Assembly (NCBI GenBank): GCA_020465985.1 | Contig: JAANYP010000302.1 | Coordinates: 1-64,000 of the forward strand | DNA from: Centrapalus pauciflorus | Taxonomy: Eukaryota; Streptophyta; Magnoliopsida; Asterales; Asteraceae | Direction of reading: 5' to 3' | DNA length: 64,000 nucleotides | Part shown: positions 22,790-36,287 of the stretch, piece by piece | Numbering within the stretch: the stretch's first letter is position 1 | Layout: each line of letters opens with the position of its first letter | Made by a program: the position numbers and the translations under genes | Notes under the pieces: generated by a model | Databases searched by the model: none | Seen by the model: the letters and a program-made list of their open reading frames with translations, nothing else | What the model was told of the DNA's origin: nothing

Positions 22790-23563
22790 CAACTTTTTTT
22801 TTAGTTTCATAACACTTTTATATCAACCCATTTTATATTCAGTTACTCTTTCTATAAATAATTTGGAATCTTTATCCATTTATTCGATGTAAAATACTAG
22901 CCACAAATGCAAGTTTACCAACAAGAACACTTTCTTTGCCACAATACTTATCCTATGCTAGAATAATAGATATTGAGTTCAGTAATTTATTGTTTGTGTA
23001 AGAAAATGAACTCCATTTTATTAAATAAAATTAATTTAAATGGGAAAAAAATATGTTATGTACTTTATCTTTTTCAAACAATAATACAATATGTAACAAA
23101 AATATTTACTTATGGGTTGTGTTTAGTTAACGAAAACTAGATATTTTTAATTTCAGTTTTCAATTTATAGTTTAAAAAAAAACATGAGTTTCTAATTTTC
23201 TATCTCATTTTAAGAAAAATGAAAATGTGATAGGAGATAAAAAATTAAAAAAATAATATAAATATAGGGTAATTGATTAAAAAGCAAAAAAGAGAAAAAG
23301 AGTATAGAATTAAATATAGGGTATTTGATAGAAAAGTAATAAAAAAGTATAGAAAGTAGTATTTTAAACAGTGAAACGAAAATTTAAGGAATTGTTTTTA
23401 AATAAACAAGTTTTCATTTTTCTTGAATTAGTAATTTTCTGAAACTAAACATACTTTAGCTTCTGCAACTTCCTTAAAATTCTAAAACAATAAACTGAAA
23501 CTTAAGCATAAGCATAAGCATAATGCAACCCAATGAATGTGTCCAATTAGATATATAACTAAA
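22790..23563. other. AT-rich spacer, no gene
   Basis: Nothing recognised. Confidence 0.45.
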
Positions 23564-24848
23564 TCTATACTACATAAAATATGAAAACCACTTGGAGTTT
23601 CTGGATTATTAGATGGAAAGAAATCAATGGTCCAGAACTCCAGATTAATGACAACTCATAATTATATGAAATGTCTCTTATACCCTTAATTAAAACAATA
23701 ATTATTCTTATGCCATTTTTTTAATTCATTTTCCAAATTTACTACCTTAACTTAATTACATTAAATTTGATTTTAATTTTTTCATTAATGAATTAATATT
23801 AAATTAATATTTACCTAAAATAAATATGTGTCATTATTATCCTTAATGATCATAGTTAAATTCAAATGTAAAAATTTGGATTTAAATGTAGAAGTGTAAT
23901 AAATAAAGTTAAAATTTTTTGTTAATTATTTTGCTAACAAGATTTAAAATTTAATTGATAAAACTTCAATTTGAATATGATAAATTTTGATTGTTGATTT
24001 TCAGATATTTCATTTTTATATTTTATCATTTTCAAAATATATACACATTCACATAAATGAAGTTTTTTGTTTCTTACATTGATATTTCATATTTGAAGTT
24101 AATAAAAATTAAAAAAACATTTTTTGCAAACACATATTATCTGTTTTTAATAATACAATATAATAATATTTTTTTATTTAATATCAAACAACTAAGTATT
24201 TTTTTATCTTTAAGTTAACTAGCTTTCAATTTTTTTTATTTTAATTATATATAAATTTTATAATATTTTATTAAAATATAAAAAAATATGTATTTTCTAA
24301 ATCAACCCAAGTAATACATGGGTTGATTAACCTATATATTATAATAAAACAAAATAATTCATGTCATATGTTACTTCTACAATACAAGAAAATTTTATTT
24401 TTCCACCTCTTTTTTCAAATTTAACACCTTAACTTATTTGCATTAAATTTTGGCTTCATTTTTTTTTTCACTAATTAATTAGTAATAAATTAGATTTTGT
24501 AACATTTAAAATTAATGTTTACTTAAAATAAATATCTATCATTATTATCCATAATATCATAATTAGATCCAAATGTAAAAATTTGAATTAGTTGTGGAAA
24601 TTATTATTATTATGTATAATAAAGGAAAACATCAAATGTTACGAGTCACCTCTATGTTCACCAAAAAGATAATTACAACTTATAAAAAATAAAAGATAAA
24701 TACAACTTAATATTTTTTAATTATAATCTGTAAATAATCAAAAGTAAACACAATTATAATTTTTGTACGTTTATATTTTTACTCATATACATTTTATATA
24801 AAAAAATTTAATTAAAAATATCCACGTAATACGTGGGTTATAAACTAG
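23564..24848 (+). mobile_element. Non-autonomous Helitron, internally duplicated
   Basis: Starts TCTATACTAC after A and ends with the hairpin CCACGTAATACGTGG (24822-24836) then TTATAAACTAG before T. This is the TC...CTRR form with a 3' hairpin, inserted between A and T. The 5' start matches that of the Helitron at 45101-45401. The interior holds two diverged copies of one block (about 23650-24330 and 24370-24848), each closing with its own hairpin (CCCAAGTAATACATGGG at 24307-24323), so two Helitron bodies appear fused head to tail. No Rep/helicase. Confidence 0.75.
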
Positions 24849-26036
24849 TTATAAACCAAAATTACAGACTCAATTACAGAGTATGCATATGATAATTGAT
24901 CAGTTTATTTGAAGTGAGTAGCCATATCAATAGTTACGAGAAACCAACATTCCTAAAAAGTGAACACGTGAAGTTTGAACGAATTGAAATTATAGTACAA
25001 TTTATGTTTATCGGTTGAGATATGGAATGATGTTTAATGTTGGTAAAATGTATGACTTGTGCAATGTTAGAAAACCTAATTTCATTACAAATAGTTACGA
25101 ATAATAAATTTCTTAATTTATAGAATTTGATGGAGTGTAAGCAAAATGTCATTCGTCATTTTGTATTTTTTTAATCTAAGAGTTCAAACACAGTAATAAA
25201 CTACGATTTCTTTAAATTTCATTTCGTAAGGCAAACTAGACCTAAGTTGATATAGTAATCGAACGATATATATCGACCTCAACTAATATAGACTATGACT
25301 CAAAGTCTCAAATACTAGATTATCATGGATTTAACCTTTTTTTTGGGTAACACATTCATATAATAACTTGAATTATATACAAATGTTTCTTTTTAAATTT
25401 AACATAATTATGTACCCAAAAATAATTTGGATGTTATGTTAGGCTATAGTATAATAGAACATATATATAAATTGTCTTCACAAAAAATAGATTTGTCTGT
25501 CCATCAAAAATTAGTTGAAGGTTGGAGCTAGAGTCGAAACTTATGATAGCTAGAGCTTTTATTAATAAACATGTTTAGTAAAGTAGCTGGAGTTGAAAAT
25601 ATAAAATGATATAGGATTACATATGAATAAATAAATCAAATTAGAATCATAATTAATAAAAAACTGTTTTGACAATTTTATTTTTTTCATAAGCTTAAAC
25701 TAGTTTTAAAAGATAATTGAAGTGGATTATGGTTTAAGAGTGTATGGTTTTGATAAGTTTGTGTAAAAAAAAGTCACCCAAACGAAGTTTATGAATAAAA
25801 TGTAGCTGAAATTTTTAAAATCATAAGCTTAACTTCTCATAATTTCTCACAATGTGCATTCCAAGTGGACCCTAAATATAACGCCATTAAATATGTTATA
25901 ATTACCTCAAATCTCAATGAAACCAAGGTTGGATTCGAATTCGTCTTCACAAAATTGTTATCATAAACAAGTTTAAAAGGGTTTGCTCTGAAGCTCCAGG
26001 GCTCCAGGCTAAACGACTGCTTCAAAATCCCCCCTT
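24849..26036. other. AT-rich spacer with a dispersed-repeat copy
   Basis: Positions 24955-25080 match the repeat at 2195-2325. Nothing else is recognised before the LINE. Confidence 0.45.
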
Positions 26037-26957
26037 TTGAGAGTACATTCTGATTGTCTTGCGATTGGGCATACATATTGTATTTTTGTAAGTGAATGCA
26101 ATGAAACAAAGGTTCTCATAATAACAGATTCCAAGAACTATGATTATCAATACCCGAGATTGTTCGCACTTGAAATTAATAAGGAAGCTCCTTTCCATCG
26201 CAGATGGATTGTAAATGGAAGCTCGTGTTGGGGTGCCTGGGAATGGAGATCTTTGATTAGGGGAAGGGCCTTGGATGACCTCATTTCCTTAGAATCTAAG
26301 TTGAGGAGTATGGAGTTGATAAATTCTGATAAAGATCTGATTTTCTGGAAATCGGATCCAAAGGGTGAATTCTCAGTTCAAAAGCTTTCGGAGCTGCTTC
26401 ACAAAAATTTCCCGTGTTTGATCGGGGGGAATATTAAGAAGTTTTGGAGCCCTTTAATCCCATTAAAAGTTAATATTCTTACTTGGAGAATTTTGAACAA
26501 TGTCCTTCCTACCATGATGAATTTATCAAGTAAAGGGATTTCTTTACGCTCCTTTAATTGCCTTTTCTGCAATTCGGTTTCCGAAGATCTAGATCACTGC
26601 CTTCTAAAATGTCCAAGAGTGATTCCTACTTGGAAAAAAATTTGGAGCTGGTGGAATTGCAAAAGTGCCTTAATTATTTCGGTGAACTCTGTCTTTTCTT
26701 ATGACTTCTTTCCCGGTGTGAATGGAGACTGTAATTCGTATTTCAAGTGCATAATTATGGTTGCTTGGTGGGTTTTGTGGAATTGGCGGAATAAAGTTTT
26801 GTTTGCTTCTCAAGAGGACATTACGAAAGTCTTGGAGGAAGACCCTTTTCCGTGCATCCAAAGATTGGTTGGGCTGTGGTTTGAAAATAGAAAAGCCTCT
26901 GTTAAGGTAGATTGGCCTATTTGGTCTTGTAATCCTTTTTTAAGTATTTCCGTGTAG
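26037..26957 (+). CDS. 5'-truncated LINE ORF2, C-terminal part (zf-RVT)
   Basis: A 306-codon open frame. From about residue 40 it is LINE-like (YPRLFALE), then WEWRSLIRGRALDDL and the zf-RVT domain at about 135-190 (KFWSPLIPLKVNILTWRILN, then FCN...CxxC-like, DHCLLKCP), ending with WWVLWNWRNKVLF, the usual plant LINE C-terminus. The endonuclease and reverse-transcriptase domains are absent, so it cannot move itself. The first about 35 residues may be flanking sequence read through. The 3' untranslated tail ends in an A-run at 27040-27050. It is the best-preserved LINE piece here and provides the empty-site comparison for the MITE at 18975. Confidence 0.8.
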   Translation: MRVHSDCLAIGHTYCIFVSECNETKVLIITDSKNYDYQYPRLFALEINKEAPFHRRWIVNGSSCWGAWEWRSLIRGRALDDLISLESKLRSMELINSDKDLIFWKSDPKGEFSVQKLSELLHKNFPCLIGGNIKKFWSPLIPLKVNILTWRILNNVLPTMMNLSSKGISLRSFNCLFCNSVSEDLDHCLLKCPRVIPTWKKIWSWWNCKSALIISVNSVFSYDFFPGVNGDCNSYFKCIIMVAWWVLWNWRNKVLFASQEDITKVLEEDPFPCIQRLVGLWFENRKASVKVDWPIWSCNPFLSISV

Positions 26958-27050
26958 TTTTGCTGTTTGCTTCCCTGTCCCTCCTTGGTGTGGGGTTGTA
27001 ATTCTGTGGTTGTATTGGCTCCTGCTTGGATTGCTTTTCAAAAAAAAAAA

Positions 27051-27504
27051 GAATATAGTCCCACAACAGACCCATTAAGGCAAGATACATCCTCCTCATT
27101 CACAACAATCCGTCCAAGATTTTAGGTTGTGTTTGGTAAGATGAAACAAATGAATGAAATTAACATATTTATATTGTTTTTATTATGAAAATAATAATAC
27201 ATCAGTTAAAAAAATTGGATTTTATTATCAATTCCAATTTTTAGTGTTTATTTGATTTTCTATAAAAATATAAAAAAATCAAGTAACAAGCTATAAATTG
27301 AAAAATAAATGGATTCTAATATTTTTATTCATTCTTATAGTTAAAAGACAATGTAAATCTATATATATTTATTCTTTTTTATTCTATTGGGTAAAACATA
27401 CTCATATACTTTTGAGACATAAATGACAATATCTATAAATATTCATAAACAAAAAATTATGTTATCATTTGTTGTTTACAATATTTAGACTAAACAAAAA
27501 ATTA
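27051..27504. other. AT-rich spacer, no gene
   Basis: Nothing recognised between the LINE tail and the foldback. Confidence 0.45.
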
Positions 27505-28530
27505 TGATGTTTACATAAATGGTCCCTGTGGTTTGATCGAAATTATGGATTTGGTCCCTGGTCTTTAAAAATTGCATAAGGGTCCCTCAAAATACTATTT
27601 GCTTGCAAAAATGGTCCCTCTTTCTCTTAACTTTTTTTAAATGACGGTTTTGCCCTTTTCTCAATAACAATTTTGGTCCCTCAACTATGTAATTTATTTT
27701 CAGTTTAGTCCTTTTCATAATTTTTTAGTTTTGTTTAAATTTTAAATATTAATTAAAAAAATAATTATTGTTTATACATTTTTAATTTTATAATATATTT
27801 ATTCTTATTTATTTAAGATTATCCCATTAGAATATTTAATTTATTTATTTTACGTTTTTTTATATTCAATTTAAATATTAAACATCTTATGTTTCATTTG
27901 TTAAAATAGTTATACATTTTTATCTTTATATATTTTTATCTAATTATTCCATTACGTGAATATACTTTGATTTAGTTATACTTTTTAAGAAAGTATATAA
28001 ACTAATTTTTTTATTAATTTTGATTTAAATATCTTCTTTTTAAATATGTATGGATTTAAATTTAATATTTATATTTTTTTATTTCAATATTGAGTTATAT
28101 TAATACGTTTCAATTTAAACTTAGTGTTTTATTCGTTTGTTTAAGTATTCGTTACTTATTACATTTCGATTTAGTTATAATTTCTAATAAAATATAAAAA
28201 CCTAACATTTTATTCTTTTTTATTTAAATATTTTGCTACGCTAATACGTTTCGAATTAATTATTATTTTATAAAAAATATATATAAACTTGACGTGTTAT
28301 TCGTTTTTATCTTAAATATTTTATAACGTTAATACATTTTGAATTAATTGTAATTTTTAAGTAAAATTTATAAACCATATAAACTTAACAAAAACATTTA
28401 TATGTTTTGATTTAACAAAATATATACGTTTTGAATTGTATACTTTGTTAGATACATTTTTGTTTGTATATTTTGTAATTAAATCAAAACATATTAATTT
28501 AATAAATTAATCATAATAAAAAGTGTTAGG

Positions 28531-28589
<59 letters not shown>
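28531..28589. repeat. (CA)n(TA)n microsatellite
   Basis: (AC)n to about 28567, then (AT)n to 28589. Forms the left flank of the next MITE. Confidence 0.95.
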
Positions 28590-29025
28590 GGTCGAGATCC
28601 ATGGAAAACTATATTAGACTGGAAAACTGGAAAACCATATCAAATGCACAGTTTCATTATGATAAAATGTTAAATTTCATGTAAAATTATAATATACATA
28701 TGTTCAAAATTGCATTATGATTAAATAATTCATATCATCTACATGTTCGTTAAGACAAAATGTTTAATTTCATGCAAAAATGTGTAATATACACATATTC
28801 GTGCATATTGCACATTTGAACATGTGCATATTGTTATTTTGCATGAAATGGAACATTTTATCCTAATGAACATGTAAATTATGTGAACTAGTCAATAATA
28901 ATGCACATTTGAACATATGTATATTGTAGTTGTGCATTAAATTTAACATTTTACCGTAATGAACATGTGCATTTAATATGGTTTTCCAGTTTTCCAGTCA
29001 AAGATGGTTTTCCATAGATCTTGAA

Positions 29026-29027
<2 letters not shown>
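28590..29027. mobile_element. Microsatellite-bounded MITE with long inverted ends
   Basis: The left end GGTCGAGATCCATGGAAAAC and the inverted right end GGTTCAAGATCTATGGAAAAC-like extend over about 50 bp through GACTGGAAAACTGGAAAACC. It is flanked by (TA)n on both sides. The interior repeats AATGAACATGT and TGCATATTG words in both orientations. Same microsatellite habit and GGTTCAAG-type terminus as the elements at 5.5-8.7 kb. Confidence 0.75.

Positions 29028-29117
<90 letters not shown>
29028..29117. repeat. (TA)n microsatellite, about 44 units
   Basis: Uninterrupted alternating TA between two MITEs. Confidence 0.95.
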
Positions 29118-29614
<497 letters not shown>

Positions 29615-30582
29615 GAAACAATTTTAATTGAATGTAAAAGTTCATGGGGCTTATTGTAATTTTTCTCATAGTTGTAAATGTATAAATAGTAGGCGGTTAT
29701 AACTTTTGTATGTACATATTAGAAAGTTTGTATTGATTTCTGTGCATGCAAAGTCAAAACGAGAGAGAGAAATCGCAAGTGATTGTAATCATTCTTCTCA
29801 TCTTGTAATGAAATCATTCTGTTGATTTTAATTCTGATTGTGTTCATATTGTATCGTGCATATTTGATTGTTGATTATGAAATAACAAAAAGCGAAATAT
29901 ATTAATGTAACAAAATAATCAGAATAAAAGGAATAAAGCAGTAAAATGTGTTACAATTAAAAAATATTTTAATCAAAATGAATAAAACCCCAAAATAATT
30001 AGAATAAAACGATAGCATGAGCGCCACAATATATAACAAAATAGTTATATTAGAGTCTCTAAGTTTATATTTTTTTAATAAAAATTATAATTATGTAAAA
30101 TAATATTAACATAATATATAAATAGTTAGATGCAAACGTATAAAAGATAAAAATGCATATGTATTTTTACAAATAAAACGTAAGATAAGTACAATTTTAA
30201 TAAATAAATTGGATATAAAAGAGACGTAAATTAAATAAAGTTAAATATAGAAATAAGGATAATATTAATAATAAAATAAATAAATATTTTAAAAAATAAA
30301 AATCTATAAATATAAATAATAATTAACTTTTTAAATTAACATTTAATATTTAAGCAAAAAGTAAAAAAATAATGACTAAAACTGAAAATAATTTACATAA
30401 ATGAGGGACCAAAATTGTTATTAAGAAAATGGCAAAACCGTCATTTAAAAAAGTTAAGAGAAAGAGGGACTATTTTTGCAAGTAAATAGTGTTTGTAGGG
30501 ACCATTTATGCTATTTTTAAATACCAGAGACCAAATCCATAATTTTGACTAAAGCACAGGGACCATTTTTTGTAATTTACCC

Positions 30583-31084
30583 TAAAAAATATATCAACCA
30601 ATTATAAGATTGTTATAAGACATGAGTGGAAATGTATGAAATTTAAATTTAAACTTAAAGATGTACATTTATTAGTTTAATTATTTGTAAAGATAATATA
30701 ATAAATAAAATTAATGATTATTTTCAAATACTATTATTATAAGTAAGATACAAATTTGAAAAATAATTTTGTAGTAACCGATCCAATATATATGTTAATA
30801 CATTAGTAATTTATAATTATCGTCAACAATCATTATTCCACAAAAGAAATATGCATTTATATATCTTAACAAAACCCAAACGAATATTTCACTCATAACA
30901 TTTTATGGAAGAAAAAAAACCCAAATCTTATATGTATCTGGTATTCGCATTTCAATTTGGGTATATGTGATAATAGTAAATTTATATTCGGTATATGTGA
31001 TGTTTATAAAACTTTAAAATGTTAAGTACAATTTTATCAGTTAAAGTGACTAAGAAGGATTAAAGTGTACGGTGTGTCAGGTTC
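30583..31084. other. AT-rich spacer, no gene
   Basis: Nothing recognised. Confidence 0.45.
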
Positions 31085-31294
31085 ATGGAATTTTTTAAGG
31101 GATTTACGTTCTTCAAAGCATTTGTATTTTCTGTCATATTCTTTTGCTTTTCAACCAATGTTTCGTTTACCGCCACTGTGACGTCCAACGCTCTCCCCGT
31201 GCCAAATATCGAAGTGTTCAAATGCAAAGCGGGAGGGGTGTGTTGGTTTTCATGCTACTATAGAGGGAGAGATTTCAAAAATCCAGGGATTTGA
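31085..31294 (+). CDS. Unrecognised 69-residue frame with signal-peptide-like start
   Basis: The N-terminal 30 residues (MEFFKGFTFFKAFVFSVIFF...) form a strongly hydrophobic segment after a Lys, like a secretion signal with a cleavage site near SFT-A/TSN-A. The remainder has three Cys close together (KCKAGGVCWFSC). I do not recognise a family. The last residues run into sequence (GGGATTTGAATCG...GTGAACCAAACA) that looks like MITE DNA, so this may be a truncated first exon or a chance frame. Confidence 0.25.
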   Translation: MEFFKGFTFFKAFVFSVIFFCFSTNVSFTATVTSNALPVPNIEVFKCKAGGVCWFSCYYRGRDFKNPGI

Positions 31295-31663
31295 ATCGTT
31301 GATGTAATTTGTGAACCAAACATGTGATTTCAAATACAAATCTCAAAAAATCTTATAAACTTCGTGAACCAAACACGTCTGGATTAGCTCGCGGAATAGA
31401 ATTTGGTGGAATTGAAATGAAAATTTACTTATTTGTAACCTTGGATTACAAAGACAAATGAGTTAATTTTTATTTATATCTCATCTAAATTTTTATATAA
31501 AAGAATTTGACATTATCAATTTTTCCTTTAGATAAATCATTTCATCTCATGTGAATGTACGTAACACATCTTATTTGAATGTCACATGAACGAAATCAAT
31601 TATTTGAGTGTACGTTACAATTTTATTACTTTAGTCATTCAAAAGTAATTAATAATTAGAGTA

Positions 31664-31900
31664 AGTTACACAAATGGTCCCTGTTGTTTTGGGGGTTTTG
31701 CTGTTTTGGTCCCTCAAAGTTATTTTTACACCAGTAGTCCTAAAATCCAGAACCTTTAACACTAATGGTCTCGCCGTCAATTAGGGCCGTTAGGCCAGTT
31801 AACTCACAAGGCATTTTCGTCATTTTCATCTCAGGGACCATTTACGAACATGAACACGAAGGGTTACCATGGAAAATGTTGTCGCTTACAATTTAAATTC
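31664..31900. mobile_element. One end of a foldback element (partner end missing)
   Basis: GAGTAAGTTACACAAATGGTCCCTGTTGTTTT followed by TTTTGGTCCCTCAAAG (each read in short pieces) repeats the terminal order of the family at 11466, 27505 and 37762. AGGGACCATTTACG at 31834 may be a short inverted counterpart. No full opposite end was found. Confidence 0.5.
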
Positions 31901-33790
31901 GTGATTTCTAACATCAAACAACCAAGATTCAAGGTAAAATTAGTGTTCTTGATGCATTTGAGTTAGGGTTCATCCATTTGGATGAAACTTAGAGAAATTA
32001 AGTAGTGGTCTAGACTTTGCTCTACTTGTCATGAAGGTCGAGGAACTTGATGACATTCTTTGGGAATCAGGAGCAGAATCAAATTACAAGTTTCGGTTGT
32101 CTATCGTAGTCGTAAATACAAATTGGTCTGCATTTATGGTGTTGTAATTATATTGTGCATTTGTACTCATTCACACAATTACATCTAATAAGTTCTTTCC
32201 ACCAAGGTCTGTATAAATAATTTTAGTGATTTGGAAAACGAGGCAACAATGTGAAGAACCAAATTTCATAATAACATAATGTGGGACCTTTCAATGCGAG
32301 AAACCGAGCTATCGCATATCCATATGTTTGACCTTGTCATTGGGTTGTTTGTAGGGAAAATCTACCCGATTCGATCCACCATTAGTAGATTTGGAATATT
32401 GGATATGAAACGGAGATGGATAATTATTGGATAGGATATGGATGATGATTTGTCATCCATGAATAATATTCACTTATCCAAAATTAACATTTGTTATTTT
32501 TTATATTACATATAATATATTTATATAAATCTATGTATCTTTCTAATCTATATTATGTAATACTATATTATAATTAAGTAATAAAAAAACATATGAGTAT
32601 TTGTTTTACTTTTATGCCTTAATTTAATAGTGAGTAACAACGTTGTTTTATTATATTGATTTTTTTTATTTTATATATTATAAAGTTGCATATTTGATAA
32701 ACCAAGAAAAGAGACTTCCAATTCTAACTATTATATTTAAACTTTTGTTTATGAAATAAGTTTCATTTATTGTAAACTGGTAATGCATGTCACTTAACAT
32801 ACATGGGGTTGTATCAATTTCTTTTTCTCAATAAGTCGATCTGTAATTTCATCTATTGTTTGTGGGATTTTTAGTTTTTTCAGTCGATTTAATTGAGTTT
32901 TTATAGACAACGTCAATTAAGAGGTTTTAGTTTTCTCAAGTGATTACTTTAAAACTTTCCTATACGACAATTTTTAACATTATAATGAATTTAAAAAATA
33001 TGGTAAAAAAATGAATTTAAAAATATGGTAAAAAAATAAATTGAAATATATATGTAAAAATAGAATTTAGTAATTAATATGTTATATTTGATAATTTATA
33101 TTAGAGTTGTATATCGATTATCTTGAAATTGAATCTATTGAAGATGCTATGCACTTAGGCAGTTACTGTTGTGGGATGCTACTATTGATAGAAAACAAAA
33201 TACTCGTTGGACCAAATATGTAAATACCAAACAAAACATACCATTATGTCCTATGATGTTCAAGACAAAACTACATGATTGATTTTATTTATTCAAAATA
33301 ACATGTAATATATGTCTACTTTTAAAGTTGTTTTTATATATACTATAATTATGTATATTTTTTATATACATTTAGTTTGTTTATTTTTAAAATTGTTCCG
33401 GGTTAATAGATCGGTACCTACATGTAATATATTGTTGAGGTATACTTTGTAAATGCCATGATTTATACTAAGTTTTTTTTAAAAAAAATTGCTTTAATTT
33501 AGATTTTTATAATTTTTTAACGTATACATTTAGTAATTCCACTTTTATAATTGTTCCAATTTATTTGTTGACCAACCTCGTAATTAGGATTAACTTGTAA
33601 TAATATTTCAGTCTTCATGTTTTTCCTTTTCAATCTTTCTTGCATCACTTTCAAATCATTTAGAATCGAAGTTAAAACCTCTAATTTCATATAACAACGC
33701 TTTATGAATCAATGGATCAATGGGTGTCTTACGTCGGCAAGAGCATCAATTTTAATTAATGAATCTCCATCAAAAGAATTTGTCATTTCG
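31901..33790. other. AT-rich spacer, no gene recognised
   Basis: No domain-bearing frame or repeat boundary recognised on either strand. Confidence 0.45.
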
Positions 33791-33794
33791 CGTG

Positions 33795-35630
33795 GGTTAA
33801 GACAATAGGATCCCCTTTCTCCATATCTGTTTATTATAGCCATGGAAGGGCTTCATGTCGCAATGACTGAAGCTGTTAACATCAATCTTTACACTGGTGT
33901 TAATCTGCCATACCAAGGTCCTGTGCTATTATTTGCAGACGATGTTCTTTTTATTGGCAATTGGGACTCGTTAAATATTCTAAATCTTAAAAGGGTCCTC
34001 ACTTGTTTTTTCCTAGCCTCGGATCTAAAAGTTAACTACTTCAAAAGTAAAGTGTATGGAATTGGTGTTAATGCCGGCGAGGTTCAATTGTTTGCCTCGT
34101 TAATTAGATGTGGTGAGGCAAAAATTCCTTTGACTTATTTGGGTGTCACAATTGGAGCTAATATGTGTTTGGAAAAGCCTTGGACGCCCATCATTGACAA
34201 AATTGCGGCCAGATTATCATCTTGGAAGGCTAAAAGTATCTCCTTTGGGGGTAGAATTACACTATGCAAAGCTGTCTTGGGCAGCCTGCCTTTGTATTTT
34301 ATGTCCCTGTTCAAAACTCCTGTGAAGGTTATTGAATCTATAGATAAACTTGGAAGAAGATTTATCTGGGGTATATCCAATTCTGGAAATTCAAAAATAG
34401 TGTGGGTTAACTGGAAGAAATCTATTGCTTCAAAGAAATATGGGGGACTGGGAATCAGTTCTTTAAAAGTTGTAAACGTGACCCTTTTACTCAAATGGTG
34501 GTGGAGACTCAGACTAGAGAAGGATGCTCTATGGCAAAAGGTTTTATTCGCAATCCATAATATCAACAAAATGTGTGCAGATAGGAAAATTTCGGGAACA
34601 TGAAAGAATATTGTGAGAGCTAGTTCGTTTCTTCACTCTCTTAATATTAATTGCGATGATCTTTTTTCTCGTGTTATTAGAGATGGAAGAAACACAAAAT
34701 TTTGGAAAGATAAGTGGTGGGGAAACACTCATCTTTGTGGGTTATTTCTTGATTTATTCGAATATGATGTTGATAAGGACTGCTCTATTTGGTCGAGGGT
34801 ATCAACTGATTTCAATGGTGTGGTGATTTTTCGGTGGGATTGAAGTACTGATTTGGTAGATGAAGGTTTGAGATGTTTAGTTGTTGATATAGAAAACTAT
34901 CTTCGAGACGTAAAACTTTCAAATGGGGAGGATGGTTGGAAATGGGAAGGAGATCCCTCCGGTCTTTTTTCAGTTAAATCTCTTAGATCTCTCATCGACT
35001 TTTCTACTTATGATGGAGAGCATCCATCGTGTTTTTGGAATAATTGGTTGCCGCAAAGAGTTAACTGCTTTACTTGGAAATTGATGTTACGGAGGCTTCC
35101 AACTCGAAGTAATCTTTTATCTCGGGGAATCTCTCTTCCCTCGGTAAATTGCCCTTTTTGTTCTATGGAAGTGGAATCGGAGGATCATTTATTTTACTCT
35201 TGTTCGCTGAGTAATGAGATTTGAAGGTGGTTCTATTGTGGTGTAACATTACCGTAGCCGAGCACCAAAATTTGGGTGACTTCTTAGAATCAATTCTGGA
35301 TCAAGCAAATTCGGTAAAGAGAAGGAACTTTTATGAAGCCGCAATTGGTGGAATCACTTGGTTTTTTGGAAGGCTAGAAACGATCTGATTTTTAAAGGAT
35401 TAAAAAAGTCGTCGTCGATGATCATAGACGAATTCCAAGCAAACTTATTTTCTTTGTTGTGGTTTTTATGGTGCACTTATCCCTTTCTTCGTTGTAAGGG
35501 TTTCTTTATGTAATTTCCGTTTGCTAGCATCTTGCTAGTTTTATTTAACAATATATGGATTGAGGGTTTTGGGGGTGATGACAATGTCGTAGCTCCTGCC
35601 CCATTATCTTTTTTGCTGTTCAAAAAAAAA
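33795..35630 (+). pseudogene. LINE ORF2 remnant: RT, connection, zf-RVT, 3' end
   Basis: The frame is nearly continuous from GLRQ (33795) to about 35510. It shows DPLSPYLFIIAMEGL, the catalytic LLFADDVLF (33926-33952), LTYLGVTIGAN, SSWKAKSISFGGRITL, LPLYFMSLFK and the zf-RVT domain (FWNNWLPQRVNCFTWKL...CPFCSMEVESEDHLFYSC, 35034-35208). The tail (RRNFYEAAIGGITWFFWKAR) ends with an A-run at 35622-35630. Nonsense codons are TAG at the GLRQ-x-DP position, then in-frame TGA at 34601-34603, 34841-34843 and 35222-35224. The 33842-34603 part alone is a 253-codon open frame. The endonuclease and N-terminal RT fingers are missing: a 5'-truncated, dead copy. Confidence 0.88.
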
Positions 35631-35904
35631 TATAACAATGCTTTACCAGTAAACTACAATTTATATTATTGTTAAATTTATTAACTTATATATTTGATAA
35701 CAATGTTACTTTTAGATATTTTAACTTAATAAAACATTAAACGTTAATTGGGATTGAGAACAAGATCTCCGGTTGAAAATATCAACATCAAATTTTGTTT
35801 ATTCTATAATGCATTATTGTTTTATTGCGGTTAACTATTAAATTAATATATTAAAGATGAATTTTTTTATTAAAACAAATATGTCAATAAATTTAATAGT
35901 AAAG

Positions 35905-35985
35905 CGACTTATAACTTAACGGATAAAGATTTGTTTTATGAACCAATAGGTTTTGGGTTTGATTTCTAGCTAAGTGATTAAATAT
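35905..35985 (+). mobile_element. Degenerate tRNA-like SINE head
   Basis: An A-box-like TATAACTTAACGG (35910-35922) and a B-box-like GGGTTTGATTTC (35955-35966) have SINE-like spacing. Both are mutated, and the body is undefined. Confidence 0.3.
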
Positions 35986-36074
35986 TTTATTTTTGTGGTG
36001 ATACATAAAAACGATGGACCGAATTCAACTGAACGGATCGGTAAAAAGCGAACAATTTTGGATCACCTGACTGG

Positions 36075-36287
36075 CTTGACCCCGGCCGACCGCGGGATGC
36101 ATCAAGTGATTTTGTCATTTTGACGCACCATCAATCTCGCACAATGCATTATGTTTTCATTTGTGATGCATTGTGGTTCGACTCGAACCGACCACATGAT
36201 GCATCTAGTGAGCATGATGCACAATCATCCATTGTTGATACATTGTGGTTCTCCAGAGTTTTTCAATGGATAAAGGTTTTTCATTGA
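36075..36287. mobile_element. Right-end remnant of microsatellite-bounded element 1 family
   Basis: Ends GGTTTTTCATTGAACCTCC against TATATATA. This matches the inverted left end of the element at 5549 (GGTTTTTCATTGAACCCC). The preceding 200 bp hold repeated GATGCATC/GATGCA words as in that family. The left end was not found. Confidence 0.55.
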
